Shown piece after piece: positions 18,369 to 28,800 of a stretch of DNA of 64,000 nucleotides (position 1 is the first letter of the stretch; every line of letters begins with the position of its first letter). The translations under genes and the position numbers were made by a program. Source of the stretch: an uncultured SAR86 cluster bacterium (GTDB lineage: Bacteria > Pseudomonadota > Gammaproteobacteria > Magnimaribacterales > D2472). The DNA lies in contig CACEBI010000005.1 in NCBI GenBank assembly GCA_902557705.1, positions 1 through 64,000 on the forward strand, in the 5' to 3' direction. Under the pieces are notes generated by a model, which saw nothing but the letters and a program-made list of their open reading frames with translations, made no database searches and was not told the DNA's origin.

Positions 18369-20152
18369 ATAAACAATTAATAAATATTAAAGATCGAATC
18401 GAAGAAAGAAGTAAAGATTTAAGGTCTAATTATTTAGAAAAAATAAAATTTTCTTCAGAGCAATCAAAATCTGCAAGAGATAATATGGGATGTAGTAATA
18501 TCGCTCATGCCTTTGCTTCATGCGATAAAGCACAACAAGATCAAGGAGCTAGTGGTGGGACAGTCATCGGTATAGTTTCTGCATACAATGATATGCTTTC
18601 AGCTCATGCCCCCTTAAAGGACTACCCAGATGTTATTAAAAATTCATCTGAAAAAAGAAATGCCATAGCAAGAGTTGCTGGTGGTGTTCCTGCTATGTGC
18701 GATGGAATTACTCAGGGTGAGCCTGGGATGGAGCTCTCATTATTTAGCAGAGATGTTATTGCCTTATCTACTGCTGTAGCTTTTTCACATAATGTTTTTG
18801 ATGCTGGTATATGTCTAGGTGTGTGTGACAAAATTGTACCTGGATTAGTTATAGGTGCTCTATCATTTGGACACTTTCCAATAGCCATGCTTCCTGCTGG
18901 ACCTATGCCTACTGGAATTTCAAATGAAGAAAAATCAGCTAACAGAAAAAAGTATGCAAGTGGAGAAATAGATAGGTCTGCATTGATATCATCTGAACAA
19001 TCTGCATATCATAGTTCAGGCACTTGTACCTTCTATGGAACTGCTAATACCAATCAGTTAATAATGGAAGTGATGGGTCTTCAACTACCGAGTGCATCAT
19101 TTTTTCAACCTAACACTAAAGAGAGAGAATTATTAATAGATAAAACTGTCGAATGCATTTTAGACCTAAAAGAAAAAGATATAAAAATGGGTGAAATGCT
19201 TGATTCAAAGAGTTGGGTCAATGCTATTGTTGGTTTAATTGCTAGCGGCGGGTCCACAAATTTAGCAATTCACTTAATAGCTATGGCTGAGGCTGGTGGT
19301 TTCAAAATAACTATAGAAGATATTGATGAGATAGCATCTATCACACCAATAATTGCAAATGTATATCCAAATGGAACAGCTGATGTAAATGAATTCCATA
19401 ACTCAGGAGGTGTTGCAGCATTCATTGGTTCTCTTCTTGATGGCGGTTATTTATTTGATGATGTTCAAACTCTTCTTGGTTATGGGTTGGGTGTATATAG
19501 AAATAAATTAGAGATTCAAGATGAAAGTCTAATATGGAAAGATAAATCAATAATTCTAGATCAAAGTATTATTAGAGATATTAATAATCCTTTCAGACAA
19601 ACTGGTGGATTGAAATTAATAAATGGAAACATTGGCAAGGGTGTCATTAAAACCTCTGCACTAAAAAATCCTGATAAGGTTATTAAAGCTCCTGCAGTTG
19701 TATTTGATGATCAGGAAGACGTTTTAAAAGCGTTTAATGAAGGTGAATTAAATAAAGATTTAATAATTGTAGTAAGAGGCCAGGGTCCATCAGCAAATGG
19801 TATGCCAGAGCTTCACAAGCTGACCTCACCATTAAATGTTCTTCAATCAAAGGGCTTTGATATAGCTATTATTACTGATGGAAGAATGTCAGGTGCTTCT
19901 GGAAGTGTCCCGGCTGTGATTCATATTACTCCAGAAGCAAAAAACTTGGGTGCTATTGGTCTTATAAACAATGGCGATTTAATTGAATTAGATATTAAAA
20001 AAGGAACCTTTAAGCTATTAGTTGAGAATAATATTCTTGAGAAAAGAACCCATGCAGAAATTAATCATAGCAATCAAGGAATTGGCAGAGAGCTCTTTAA
20101 ATCATTTAGGGATAAAGTTGGTTCTGTAGAAACTGGAGCATCTATTTTCTAA
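18365..20152 (+). CDS. edd: Phosphogluconate dehydratase
   Basis: Fe-S enzyme that dehydrates 6-phosphogluconate to 2-keto-3-deoxy-6-phosphogluconate. It belongs to the IlvD/Edd family: VPAMCDGITQGEPGMELSL near residue 105 and SGTCTFYGTANTNQLIMEVM near residue 215 carry conserved cysteines. The C-terminus has the DGRMSGASGSVPAVIHITPEA signature, here shown as DGRMSGASG and VPAVIHITPEA. The ATG at 18365 overlapping the zwf stop as ATGA is chosen over an upstream start at 18335 inside zwf. Length 595 residues. It ends with one-base overlap to eda. Confidence 0.95.
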   Translation: MNKQLINIKDRIEERSKDLRSNYLEKIKFSSEQSKSARDNMGCSNIAHAFASCDKAQQDQGASGGTVIGIVSAYNDMLSAHAPLKDYPDVIKNSSEKRNAIARVAGGVPAMCDGITQGEPGMELSLFSRDVIALSTAVAFSHNVFDAGICLGVCDKIVPGLVIGALSFGHFPIAMLPAGPMPTGISNEEKSANRKKYASGEIDRSALISSEQSAYHSSGTCTFYGTANTNQLIMEVMGLQLPSASFFQPNTKERELLIDKTVECILDLKEKDIKMGEMLDSKSWVNAIVGLIASGGSTNLAIHLIAMAEAGGFKITIEDIDEIASITPIIANVYPNGTADVNEFHNSGGVAAFIGSLLDGGYLFDDVQTLLGYGLGVYRNKLEIQDESLIWKDKSIILDQSIIRDINNPFRQTGGLKLINGNIGKGVIKTSALKNPDKVIKAPAVVFDDQEDVLKAFNEGELNKDLIIVVRGQGPSANGMPELHKLTSPLNVLQSKGFDIAIITDGRMSGASGSVPAVIHITPEAKNLGAIGLINNGDLIELDIKKGTFKLLVENNILEKRTHAEINHSNQGIGRELFKSFRDKVGSVETGASIF

Positions 20153-20778
20153 TGAGTATATTCAATATTATTAATGAAACTAAGTTAATTCCTTTAACAA
20201 CTATAACTTCAAGGGAGGATGTAGAACCCTTATGTGAGGTTTTGGTTGAAGCTTCAATTCCGCTCATAGAAATTACATTAAGAGACGAGAGAACTCTAGA
20301 TATAATCGATGAATTTAATAAATTTCCTGAAGTTCATTTAGGAGTAGGTACAATAAGATCTAAATCACATATTGACCTTGCTATTAATGCAAGCGCTTCA
20401 TTCCTAATTACTCCTGGCTATTCTGAAAATCTTTTAAATTACGGAAAACAAAAGAATATCCCTTTAATACCTGGTGTTCAGACACCATCAGAAATTATGA
20501 AAGCCAATGAAGCTGGTCTAAATACTCTTAAATTTTTTCCAGCTGAGCTTTCAGGAGGTGTAGATAGACTTAAAGCCTATAAATCAGTATTTTCTGATAT
20601 AAAATTTATTCCAACAGGTGGAATTACAAATGGAAATGCATTAAGTTATTTGGCTTTAGATAATGTAATCGCTGTTGGAGCATCAGCTTTAATATCGCCT
20701 GATTTAATTAATTCAAAATCATGGTCCGAGATTAAAAATAATTTAAAAGAATCAAAAGAATTAATTACTAAAAGTTAA
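20152..20778 (+). CDS. eda: KDPG aldolase
   Basis: Cleaves 2-keto-3-deoxy-6-phosphogluconate to pyruvate and glyceraldehyde-3-phosphate by a Schiff-base mechanism. PLIEITLRDERTLD holds the catalytic Glu near residue 43. LGVGTIRSK and the Schiff-base stretch NTLKFFPAELSGGVDRLKA (Lys near 131) follow, with IPTGGI at the phosphate site. The 208-residue length is usual. The edd stop and eda ATG share one base (TAATG). Confidence 0.95.
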   Translation: MSIFNIINETKLIPLTTITSREDVEPLCEVLVEASIPLIEITLRDERTLDIIDEFNKFPEVHLGVGTIRSKSHIDLAINASASFLITPGYSENLLNYGKQKNIPLIPGVQTPSEIMKANEAGLNTLKFFPAELSGGVDRLKAYKSVFSDIKFIPTGGITNGNALSYLALDNVIAVGASALISPDLINSKSWSEIKNNLKESKELITKS

Positions 20779-20793
20779 CCTAAGGAGAGGGTA

Positions 20794-22359
20794 ATGTTTA
20801 ACACATTAGATTGGATTATTGTAAGTCTTTATTGTATTGGCATTATCTCTCTCGCAACATATGTTTCAAGAACATCCTCAGGTAAAGAAAGGACTGCAGA
20901 AGATTATTTTTTAGCAGGTCGGTCTCTTCCTTGGTGGGCAATTGGCGCATCATTAATAGCAGCAAATATTTCAGCAGAACAAATTATTGGCATGTCTGGC
21001 CAGGGCTTTGTAGTTGGCATGGCAATTGCAGTTTGGGAATTAACAGCAGCAATAGCTTTAATTGTGATGGCAAAATTTTTTCTTCCTTTATTTCTTGAAA
21101 AAAAGATTTATACGATGCCTCAATTTTTAGAGGAAAGATTTGATAGAAGAGTAAGTTTAGTTCTTTCTTTCTTTTGGCTTACTGTCTATATCTTTATAAA
21201 TCTAACAACAGTGCTTTGGCTTGGCTCAATTGCTATTAACACCTTAACAGGTTTATCTTTAGTTAATGGTCTAATTTTATTAGCATTATTATCACTAGCT
21301 TACTCTCTGTCTGGAGGCCTTAAAGCTGTTGCAATGACAGATATTGTTCAGGTTGTTCTCTTGATATTTGGAGGTCTTGCTGTTTCTTACATAGCTTTGA
21401 ATATAATCTCTGATGACTCTGGTGTTCTCAGTGGTTTAACTATTGTTTACCAGGAGCTCCCAGAAAAATTTGATATGATTCTTTCGCCAGATAATCCATC
21501 GTATGAAAATCTTCCAGGCATATGGATATTACTTGGTGCAGGGGTATGGATTGGTCATTTTGCCTATTGGGGCTTTAATCAATATATCACTCAAAGAGCA
21601 CTTGGTGCTAAATCAATCAAAGAAGCTCAAAAGGGTGTGATGTTTGCTGCATATTTAAAGTTGTTAATGCCTTTGGTAATTGTGTTGCCAGGTATATGCG
21701 CAGCAATTTTATTTCCAGTTCTTGAAAAATCTGATCAAGCTTATCCAACCATGATGTCTCTTTTACCAAATGGGCTATTAGGTTTAACTTTTGCAGCCCT
21801 TATAGCTGCAATCGTTTCATCGCTAGCCTCTATGACAAATAGTATTAGCACTATTTTTACGATGGATATTTATAGAAAGTTTTCTAAGAATCATGTCTCT
21901 GAATCAAAATTAATCAGCATTGGACGAAACACTGTTATTGTTTCTTTATTAATTGCTGTAATAGTTGCAAAGCCACTTTTAGGTAGCTTTGATTCTATAT
22001 TTCAATATATCCAAAACTTTACCGGTCTTTTTACACCAGGAATATTAGTTATATTTTTAGTTGCCTTATTTTGGAACAAAGCTACAACCTTATCTACACT
22101 GGTAGCAGCAATATCTTCATTAGTTTTATCTGTTTTTATAAGTTTTGCTTTTCCAGAATTACCATACATACATAGAATGGGAATAGTTTTCTTTATCTCT
22201 GGATTTGCATGTTACATGACAGCCTTAATTCAAGGATATCAAGTACAGGCTAAGGCTATTGATTTAAATGGAATAGATTTTACAACTTCTAGGTCTTTCA
22301 ATATAAACACTATAATCGTAGTAAGTGTTTTGGCATTTATCTATATAACTTTTGCATAA
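20794..22359 (+). CDS. Sodium:solute symporter (SSS family), probable glucose transporter
   Basis: An inner-membrane symporter of 521 residues and about 14 hydrophobic segments. EDYFLAGRSLPWWAIGASLIAANISAEQIIGMSG is the SGLT-type N-terminal signature (GRSLPWWAIG followed by SAEQIIGMSGQG). A good ribosome site (AAGGAGAGG) precedes the ATG, 15 bp after eda. SSS proteins use Na+ to bring in sugars, amino acids or organic acids. Placement between eda and a beta-glucosidase, with glk two genes on, makes glucose the likely substrate (inference). Confidence 0.88.
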   Translation: MFNTLDWIIVSLYCIGIISLATYVSRTSSGKERTAEDYFLAGRSLPWWAIGASLIAANISAEQIIGMSGQGFVVGMAIAVWELTAAIALIVMAKFFLPLFLEKKIYTMPQFLEERFDRRVSLVLSFFWLTVYIFINLTTVLWLGSIAINTLTGLSLVNGLILLALLSLAYSLSGGLKAVAMTDIVQVVLLIFGGLAVSYIALNIISDDSGVLSGLTIVYQELPEKFDMILSPDNPSYENLPGIWILLGAGVWIGHFAYWGFNQYITQRALGAKSIKEAQKGVMFAAYLKLLMPLVIVLPGICAAILFPVLEKSDQAYPTMMSLLPNGLLGLTFAALIAAIVSSLASMTNSISTIFTMDIYRKFSKNHVSESKLISIGRNTVIVSLLIAVIVAKPLLGSFDSIFQYIQNFTGLFTPGILVIFLVALFWNKATTLSTLVAAISSLVLSVFISFAFPELPYIHRMGIVFFISGFACYMTALIQGYQVQAKAIDLNGIDFTTSRSFNINTIIVVSVLAFIYITFA

Positions 22360-22369
22360 AAAAAGAAGT

Positions 22370-24910
22370 ATGAAGAAAAATATTTATCTACTTACATACA
22401 TTTTACTTATTTCATCATGCGACAGTCATGACTCTTCATCTATAACTAGTAGAGAAAACATTGATTGGTCCAATGATAAATATTGCTCTGTTTCAGTTGA
22501 TACTAAATTTATAGACAATTTAATTCAAAATATGACTTTAGAACAGAAGGTTGGGCAAATTATTATGCCTGATATTGATGAAGTTACGCCTGAGGACGCA
22601 AAGAAATATCAATTAGGAACCTTTTTAAATGGTGGCGGTAAATTTCCTAATAAAAATAAAAATAGTTCTGTTGAGGATTGGAAAAAGTTAAGTGAAGAGT
22701 TTTATAACGCATCTCCAGTTGTTAATGGTGTTCTTATACCAATTCTATGGGGTACTGATGCTGTACATGGACATAATAATGTAATTGGAGCAACGATCTT
22801 TCCTCACAATATTGGTCTCGGATCAACTATGAATCCAGATCTAGTTAAGAGCATTGGTGAGGCTGTTGCAAAGGAAGTGCTTTCTACAGGTATACCTTGG
22901 ACTTTTGCACCAACCATTGCTGTTCCACAAAATGATTTATGGGGGAGAACATATGAGGGTTATTCTGAAAATCCTGAATTAGTTTCTTTGCTTGGAGAAG
23001 CAATGATTCTTGGTCTTCAGGGAGAGGGTGACAGCTTCTTGGATGACAACCATGTCTTAGCTACTGCAAAACATTTTCTTGGAGATGGCGGCACTAAAGA
23101 CGGCATTGATCAAGGAAATACAATCATAAGCGAACAAGAACTGAGAGATATTCATGGAGAACCTTACTTTGCTGCAATAGGTTCATGTATTCAAACTGTA
23201 ATGGCAAGCTTTAATTCATGGAATGGAGAGAAAGCCCACGGTAGTGATTATCTTTTACAGAATATTTTAAGAGAACAAATGGGTTTTGATGGATTGGTGG
23301 TTGGTGACTGGAACGGTCATGGACAAGTTCCAGGATGTTCAAAAGAAAACTGCCCTCAATCATTTAATGCAGGTGTGGATATTTTTATGGCACCAGATGA
23401 ATGGAAACCTTTATATGAGAATACTCTAGATCAAGTAAGAAATAGAGAAATATCCATCCAGAGGCTTGATGAGGCTGTAAAAAATATATTATCAGTCAAA
23501 TATTTATTAGGTATGTTTGATGGAAGAAAGCCTCATCTATATCGACATAACTATATTGGAGATAACAAGCACAGAGCAATTGCAAGACAAGCTGTAAGAG
23601 AATCAATAGTCCTTCTTAAAAACAATAACAACACACTTCCTATCAAATCTGGAAAACATATCCTTGTTATTGGGGATTCCGCTAATAAAATCACAAAGCA
23701 TATGGGCGGCTGGACTATTACTTGGCAGGGAAGAGAAAATCAAAATAGTGAATTTCCAAATTCTAAAAGTATTTATGAAGCTATCAAATTAAAGGCAGAA
23801 AATAATGGTGGTAGTGCTGAATTCTCAAATTCTTCTGACTATGAAAAACAACCTGACGTAGTTATTTTTGTTTATGGTGAAGACCCTTATGCTGAAGGCG
23901 ATGGCGACAGAAAGCATATATTTTATGAAAATCAGGATAAAAGATTCTTAAAATATATGAGAGACATTGCAGATAAAAAAATTCCATCTGTTTCTTTATT
24001 TATCTCAGGAAGACCGCTGATTGTAAATGAAGAAATTAACTTATCAGACTCTTTTGTTCAATTGTGGCTTCCTGGAACAGCTATCGAAGGCATTACAGAT
24101 GTTATTTTTACTAACAAAAATAATGCAATAAATTTTGATTTTAAAGGGAAATTATCATATTCATGGCCTAAGTTTTCACATCAAACAAGCTTGAATTATG
24201 GAGACAAAAAATACGATCCACTTTTCCCTTATGGTTTTGGATTAACTTATGCTGATGAAAATTACCGCGATTCTATAAATATTAAAGAGTCCATCCCTCA
24301 AAGAGATGAGATTACTCTTTTCTTAGGTTCTGCATATCCATCATACAAAGAAATAATTTCATACTATGATTCTGATAAAAATGAGCAGATATACGAGGGC
24401 ATAAGTGCAGACATTTATAAAAATGAAAAAGCTGGAATTTTAATATCAAAGTTTGATTATAAAAAACAAGATGATGCAAAAAGAATAGACTTTGGTAAAA
24501 AGAACACCATGAAGTTTTGGGAAATATCTAGCGGATCAAGTGAAGATTTAACGTATATGAAAAATGGATCCCTGGAGCTAATTTTAAAACCTCAATCATC
24601 ATCAGATAAAAAAATTGAGCTAGTCATGCAATGCTCTAAAAATTTAAATCAAATAAATATATCAGGAACAAAAGAATGCTATAAAGCATTTGATTTATCT
24701 AATTTATTAAAAGATGAGTCACTAGGAACATGGAAAAAAATCACAATGCCTTTTAGTTGTTTAAATAATGATAGCTTTGAAATATCATCTATAACTTCAA
24801 GAGCAAAACTAGCAACTAGTGGTGACTGGGTAGTAGACATTCACTCAATCAAATACGTAAATAATATGGAAATGAAGAACTGCAAATTATTATCTGAAGA
24901 TTATGAATAA
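22370..24910 (+). CDS. GH3 beta-glucosidase/exo-beta-glucanase lipoprotein
   Basis: A glycoside hydrolase family 3 enzyme releasing glucose from the ends of beta-glucans. The ATG at 22370 is preferred over the upstream TTG because it gives a clean lipoprotein signal ending LISSC (Cys at about residue 18). Domain order: (beta/alpha)8 barrel with TAKHFLGDGG and GLVVGDWNGH (nucleophile Asp at about 313), then the alpha/beta sandwich domain (IVLLKNNNNTLPI onward; FPYGFGLTYADENY), then an extra C-terminal beta domain of about 190 residues. About 846 residues, resembling ExoP-type marine exo-1,3/1,4-beta-glucanases. It overlaps glk by 8 bp. Confidence 0.92.
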   Translation: MKKNIYLLTYILLISSCDSHDSSSITSRENIDWSNDKYCSVSVDTKFIDNLIQNMTLEQKVGQIIMPDIDEVTPEDAKKYQLGTFLNGGGKFPNKNKNSSVEDWKKLSEEFYNASPVVNGVLIPILWGTDAVHGHNNVIGATIFPHNIGLGSTMNPDLVKSIGEAVAKEVLSTGIPWTFAPTIAVPQNDLWGRTYEGYSENPELVSLLGEAMILGLQGEGDSFLDDNHVLATAKHFLGDGGTKDGIDQGNTIISEQELRDIHGEPYFAAIGSCIQTVMASFNSWNGEKAHGSDYLLQNILREQMGFDGLVVGDWNGHGQVPGCSKENCPQSFNAGVDIFMAPDEWKPLYENTLDQVRNREISIQRLDEAVKNILSVKYLLGMFDGRKPHLYRHNYIGDNKHRAIARQAVRESIVLLKNNNNTLPIKSGKHILVIGDSANKITKHMGGWTITWQGRENQNSEFPNSKSIYEAIKLKAENNGGSAEFSNSSDYEKQPDVVIFVYGEDPYAEGDGDRKHIFYENQDKRFLKYMRDIADKKIPSVSLFISGRPLIVNEEINLSDSFVQLWLPGTAIEGITDVIFTNKNNAINFDFKGKLSYSWPKFSHQTSLNYGDKKYDPLFPYGFGLTYADENYRDSINIKESIPQRDEITLFLGSAYPSYKEIISYYDSDKNEQIYEGISADIYKNEKAGILISKFDYKKQDDAKRIDFGKKNTMKFWEISSGSSEDLTYMKNGSLELILKPQSSSDKKIELVMQCSKNLNQINISGTKECYKAFDLSNLLKDESLGTWKKITMPFSCLNNDSFEISSITSRAKLATSGDWVVDIHSIKYVNNMEMKNCKLLSEDYE

Positions 24911-25820
24911 AGTTTTATTAATAGATATTGGTGGTACAAATTTAAGATACGCATATTCTGATGGCAATTTTTCATCTCTAAACGAAACAAACAAGATTCA
25001 ATTATCTTGTATTAAAGGCTTTGATGAAATTTTAACAAACTTAACAAAAGACAAGGATGTAGATTCTTTGGTTATTTCAGTAGCTGGTCCAAAGATTAAT
25101 GGCTCAATTACTATGACTAATAGAGATTTTTCTATTAATGAACAAGATATTAAAAATACTTTTAACTTCAAATCATGCCATTTATTAAATGATTGGGAAT
25201 CAATTGGTCACAGTTTAGCTGCCTATGAAAGCTCAGATATTGCGATTATTAAAGATGGAGCTGAGTTTAATGATAATAGTTTTTTTATTGGTCCAGGAAC
25301 TGGCCTTGGAGCTGCGTTATTGATAGGCGATGACAATGTTATTCCTACAGAAATAGGTAATACAACAGGATTAACTAAGGCTTTATTGAAAAATTATGCA
25401 ATTGATAATGCAGATCATTTCAGAACCCTAGAAGACGTTTTATCAGGCAAAGCAATATCAGACATTTATGAATATAAAACTGGTCAAAGATTAAGCTCTG
25501 AAGACATTGTTCAAAGATATGGATCCGAAGATGAAATGGCTAATTATGTTATTGATGGCTTTATAAAATCTTTAGCAGAAACTATTTCAGACATGGCTCT
25601 TACATTTATTGCAGGAAGAGGTATCTACATTGCAGGCGGGCTAATAAGATCAATATTTCAAATTATGGATAAAGAAAAATTTATTGAATACTTTTATGGT
25701 GATAAAAAATTAGTTCATTTACAAATTTTAGAAATGATAAAGATTGGTATTGTTGAAAAAGAACATGCCTGTCTCCACGGAAATTTAAACTTTTATAAGA
25801 AACATATAAATAAGGCTTAA
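24903..25820 (+). CDS. glk: Glucokinase
   Basis: Phosphorylates cytoplasmic glucose to glucose-6-phosphate with ATP. LLIDIGGTNLRYAYSDG is the N-terminal phosphate loop, ISVAGPKINGSITMTNRDF and HLLNDWESIGHSL form the sugar site (catalytic Asp in LLNDW), and FIGPGTGLGAALLI the ATP-binding loop. At 305 residues it fits the proteobacterial Glk family. It starts inside the GH3 gene and ends 7 bp before the phosphorylase gene. Gives direct entry of released glucose to Zwf. Confidence 0.92.
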   Translation: MNKVLLIDIGGTNLRYAYSDGNFSSLNETNKIQLSCIKGFDEILTNLTKDKDVDSLVISVAGPKINGSITMTNRDFSINEQDIKNTFNFKSCHLLNDWESIGHSLAAYESSDIAIIKDGAEFNDNSFFIGPGTGLGAALLIGDDNVIPTEIGNTTGLTKALLKNYAIDNADHFRTLEDVLSGKAISDIYEYKTGQRLSSEDIVQRYGSEDEMANYVIDGFIKSLAETISDMALTFIAGRGIYIAGGLIRSIFQIMDKEKFIEYFYGDKKLVHLQILEMIKIGIVEKEHACLHGNLNFYKKHINKA

Positions 25821-25827
25821 TTAAATC

Positions 25828-28800
25828 ATGAGCAAAATAAAAGAGTTATATCTTGGCGATAATCTTATTAACACCTCAGACATAGAAATATCTGGAAAAG
25901 AAGTTGTTATAAATAATGAAAACTTTTACAAGATTTCAAATGTAAACAAAATGAGACCTTTTTTTATGAGCATTGTAAGTGCTTATGATCATTGGTTATT
26001 TATTTCATCTTCTGGTGCCTTAAGTGCTGGAAGAAAGAATAGTAATAATTCACTATTCCCTTACTATACTGATGACAAGATATCAGAATCATATGAGGTA
26101 ACAGGCGGTAAATCTATATTCCATATTAATAAAGATGGTAAAAATTTCTTATGGGAACCTTTTACAAAGTCTTCAGATCTTATCTATGAGACTGAAAGAA
26201 ATCTTTATAAAAATTTAAGAGGAAATAAGGTTATTTTTGAGGAAATTAATAATACGCTTGGTATTAAATTTTCTTACCAGTGGACAACTTGTGATACGTA
26301 TGGTTTTGTAAAAACATCTTCTTTAAAAAATCTAAATAAAGAAAAAATTTCTACATCTATATTAGATGGATTTCAAAACATCTTACCCTGGGGTCTAAAT
26401 GAGGGAATCCAAGCGAATACTAGTAATTTAGCAGATGCTTATAAAAGAAATGAGCTGGACCTAGAATCAAAAATAGGTATTTTTGCTTTGAGTGCAACTA
26501 TTGTAGATCGTGCAGAGCCAAGCGAGGCCTTAAAAGCTAATATAGTTTTCCATCTTGGTCTTGATAATGCCAAGATTTTACTTTCATCAGGTCAGCTTGA
26601 CCAATTTAGAAAAGGTCATGAAATAAAAGAAGAATTTGATGTAAAAGCTGAAAGAGGAGCTTATTTTATAAATTCAGAAATTTCTTTAGCATGCAATGAA
26701 AAAAAAGAATGGTTGTTTGCTGCAGATATTAACAAGTCTTCTTCAGATATTGCTGCACTTAAAAAAGAATTAATCACAAATAATGAATTAACAGAAAAAG
26801 TAAATAATGAAATTCTTAATTCATCTAATGAATTATATAAATTAGTAGGGTCTTCTGATGGTATTCAGCTTTCAACTGATAGAAGAAGAAATATAAGACA
26901 CTTTGCAAATACTCTTTTTAACATTATGAGAGGAGGAATCTTTGATAAAGATTATCAAATTGAAAAAGAAGACTTTATAAAATATATAACCAATGCAAAT
27001 GTTAAATGTGGCAATAAAATGAATTCAACATTTATCTCATGGCCTGATGTTTTTGATTTAACTTTTTTAAGAAATTCTATTAACAAGAGCAATTCAAATA
27101 CTTTTAAAAGGCTTGCAACTGAATATTTACCAATTAAATTTAGTAGAAGACATGGTGATCCAAGTAGACCCTGGAATAAATTTTCAATAAATACTCGTGA
27201 TGATATGACGGGTGAGAAGGTACTTGATTATCAAGGTAATTGGAGAGATATTTTTCAAAATTGGGAGGCTCTAGCTTATTCATATCCTCAATTCATTGAT
27301 GGAATGATTTATAGATTCCTTAATGCTTCAACCTTTGATGGATATAATCCATACAGACTCACTAAAGATGGATTTGACTGGGAGACCATAGAACCTGATA
27401 ACCCATGGTCATACATTGGGTACTGGGGAGACCATCAAATTATCTACTTATTAAAATTTTTAGAAATCTCTGAAAATTATTTTCCTCAAAGACTTAACTC
27501 ATTTCTTAATAAAGATGATTTTGTATATGCCAACGTTCCCTATGAGATCAAGGACTATAAATCTATTTATAAAGACCCTAAAAACACCATAGATTTTAAT
27601 TTTGAGTTAGCAGAAGAAATTGAAAATAACAGACTAAAAGAAGGCGCTGATGGGGCTATTTTAAAAAACTATCAGGGTTTTATACACGAAGTAAATTTTT
27701 TAGAAAAAATTCTTTCAACCGTCTTAGCAAAGCTATCAAATTTTGTTCCTGGTGCTGGTATTTGGATGAATACTCAAAGACCTGAGTGGAATGATGCTAA
27801 TAATGCACTTGTTGGAAATGGCGTTTCAATGGTAACTCTTTATTATCTGAGACGCTTTTTAAGTTTTTTTGTTAAAGTTCTAAATCAAGATAAATCTTCT
27901 TCATTTGAAATTTCAACAGAGTTATTTCATTTTTTTGAAAAACTAAACTCATCTTTCAGCTCTATTGAATCCGATTTAAATGATAAAAAAAGAAAGCAAT
28001 TTGTGGATGAAGTGGGTGAGGTTGCAGCTGAATATAGAGACAGAATTTATACTTCATACTTCTCTGGTACTAAAGACTCTCTAGATAGGAATAGAATTAT
28101 TCATTTTTTTGAAACTGTTCTTAATGTCCTTGATAAAACAATAGATTCAAATAAAAGAAAAGATGGTCTTTATCATGCATACAATCTAATAAATCTTGAA
28201 GATCATGAAATTACAATCGATAGACTTTCTGAAATGCTTGAGGGCCAAGTTGGTGTCTTAAGTTCGGGTTATCTTTCTCAGGAGGAGTCTTTATCTGTAT
28301 TAGATAGCCTCAAGAAAAGTGATCTATTCTGGGATGAGCAATACAGTTATATTCTTTACCCTAATAAAGAATTATTAGGATTTATGAATAAAAATATTGT
28401 TACTGAGGCAGAGTTAAAAAAATCAGATTTGCTTAGTAATCTAATTAAAGATGGCAATAAACAAATCATAGAAAAAGATGTTAATGATAAATATCATTTT
28501 AATGGATTATTCCACAACGCTAGTTGTTTAGTTGAAGAGCTAGCTAAATTACCTCCTGAATATGAAGAACTTGTGTTGAAAGATAAAAATACGGTTCTCG
28601 AAATATTTGAAAATGTTTTTGATCATAAATCCTTTACTGGAAGGTCAGGAACTTTTTATGGTTATGAAGGCCTGGGTTCTATTTATTGGCATATGGTATC
28701 TAAGCTTTTATTAGCATCTGCTGAAGTTACTCAGCAATCTATTCTTGAGAAAAGTGATCCAAAAATGATAGGAAGATTTTTTGATCATTATTTTGAGATT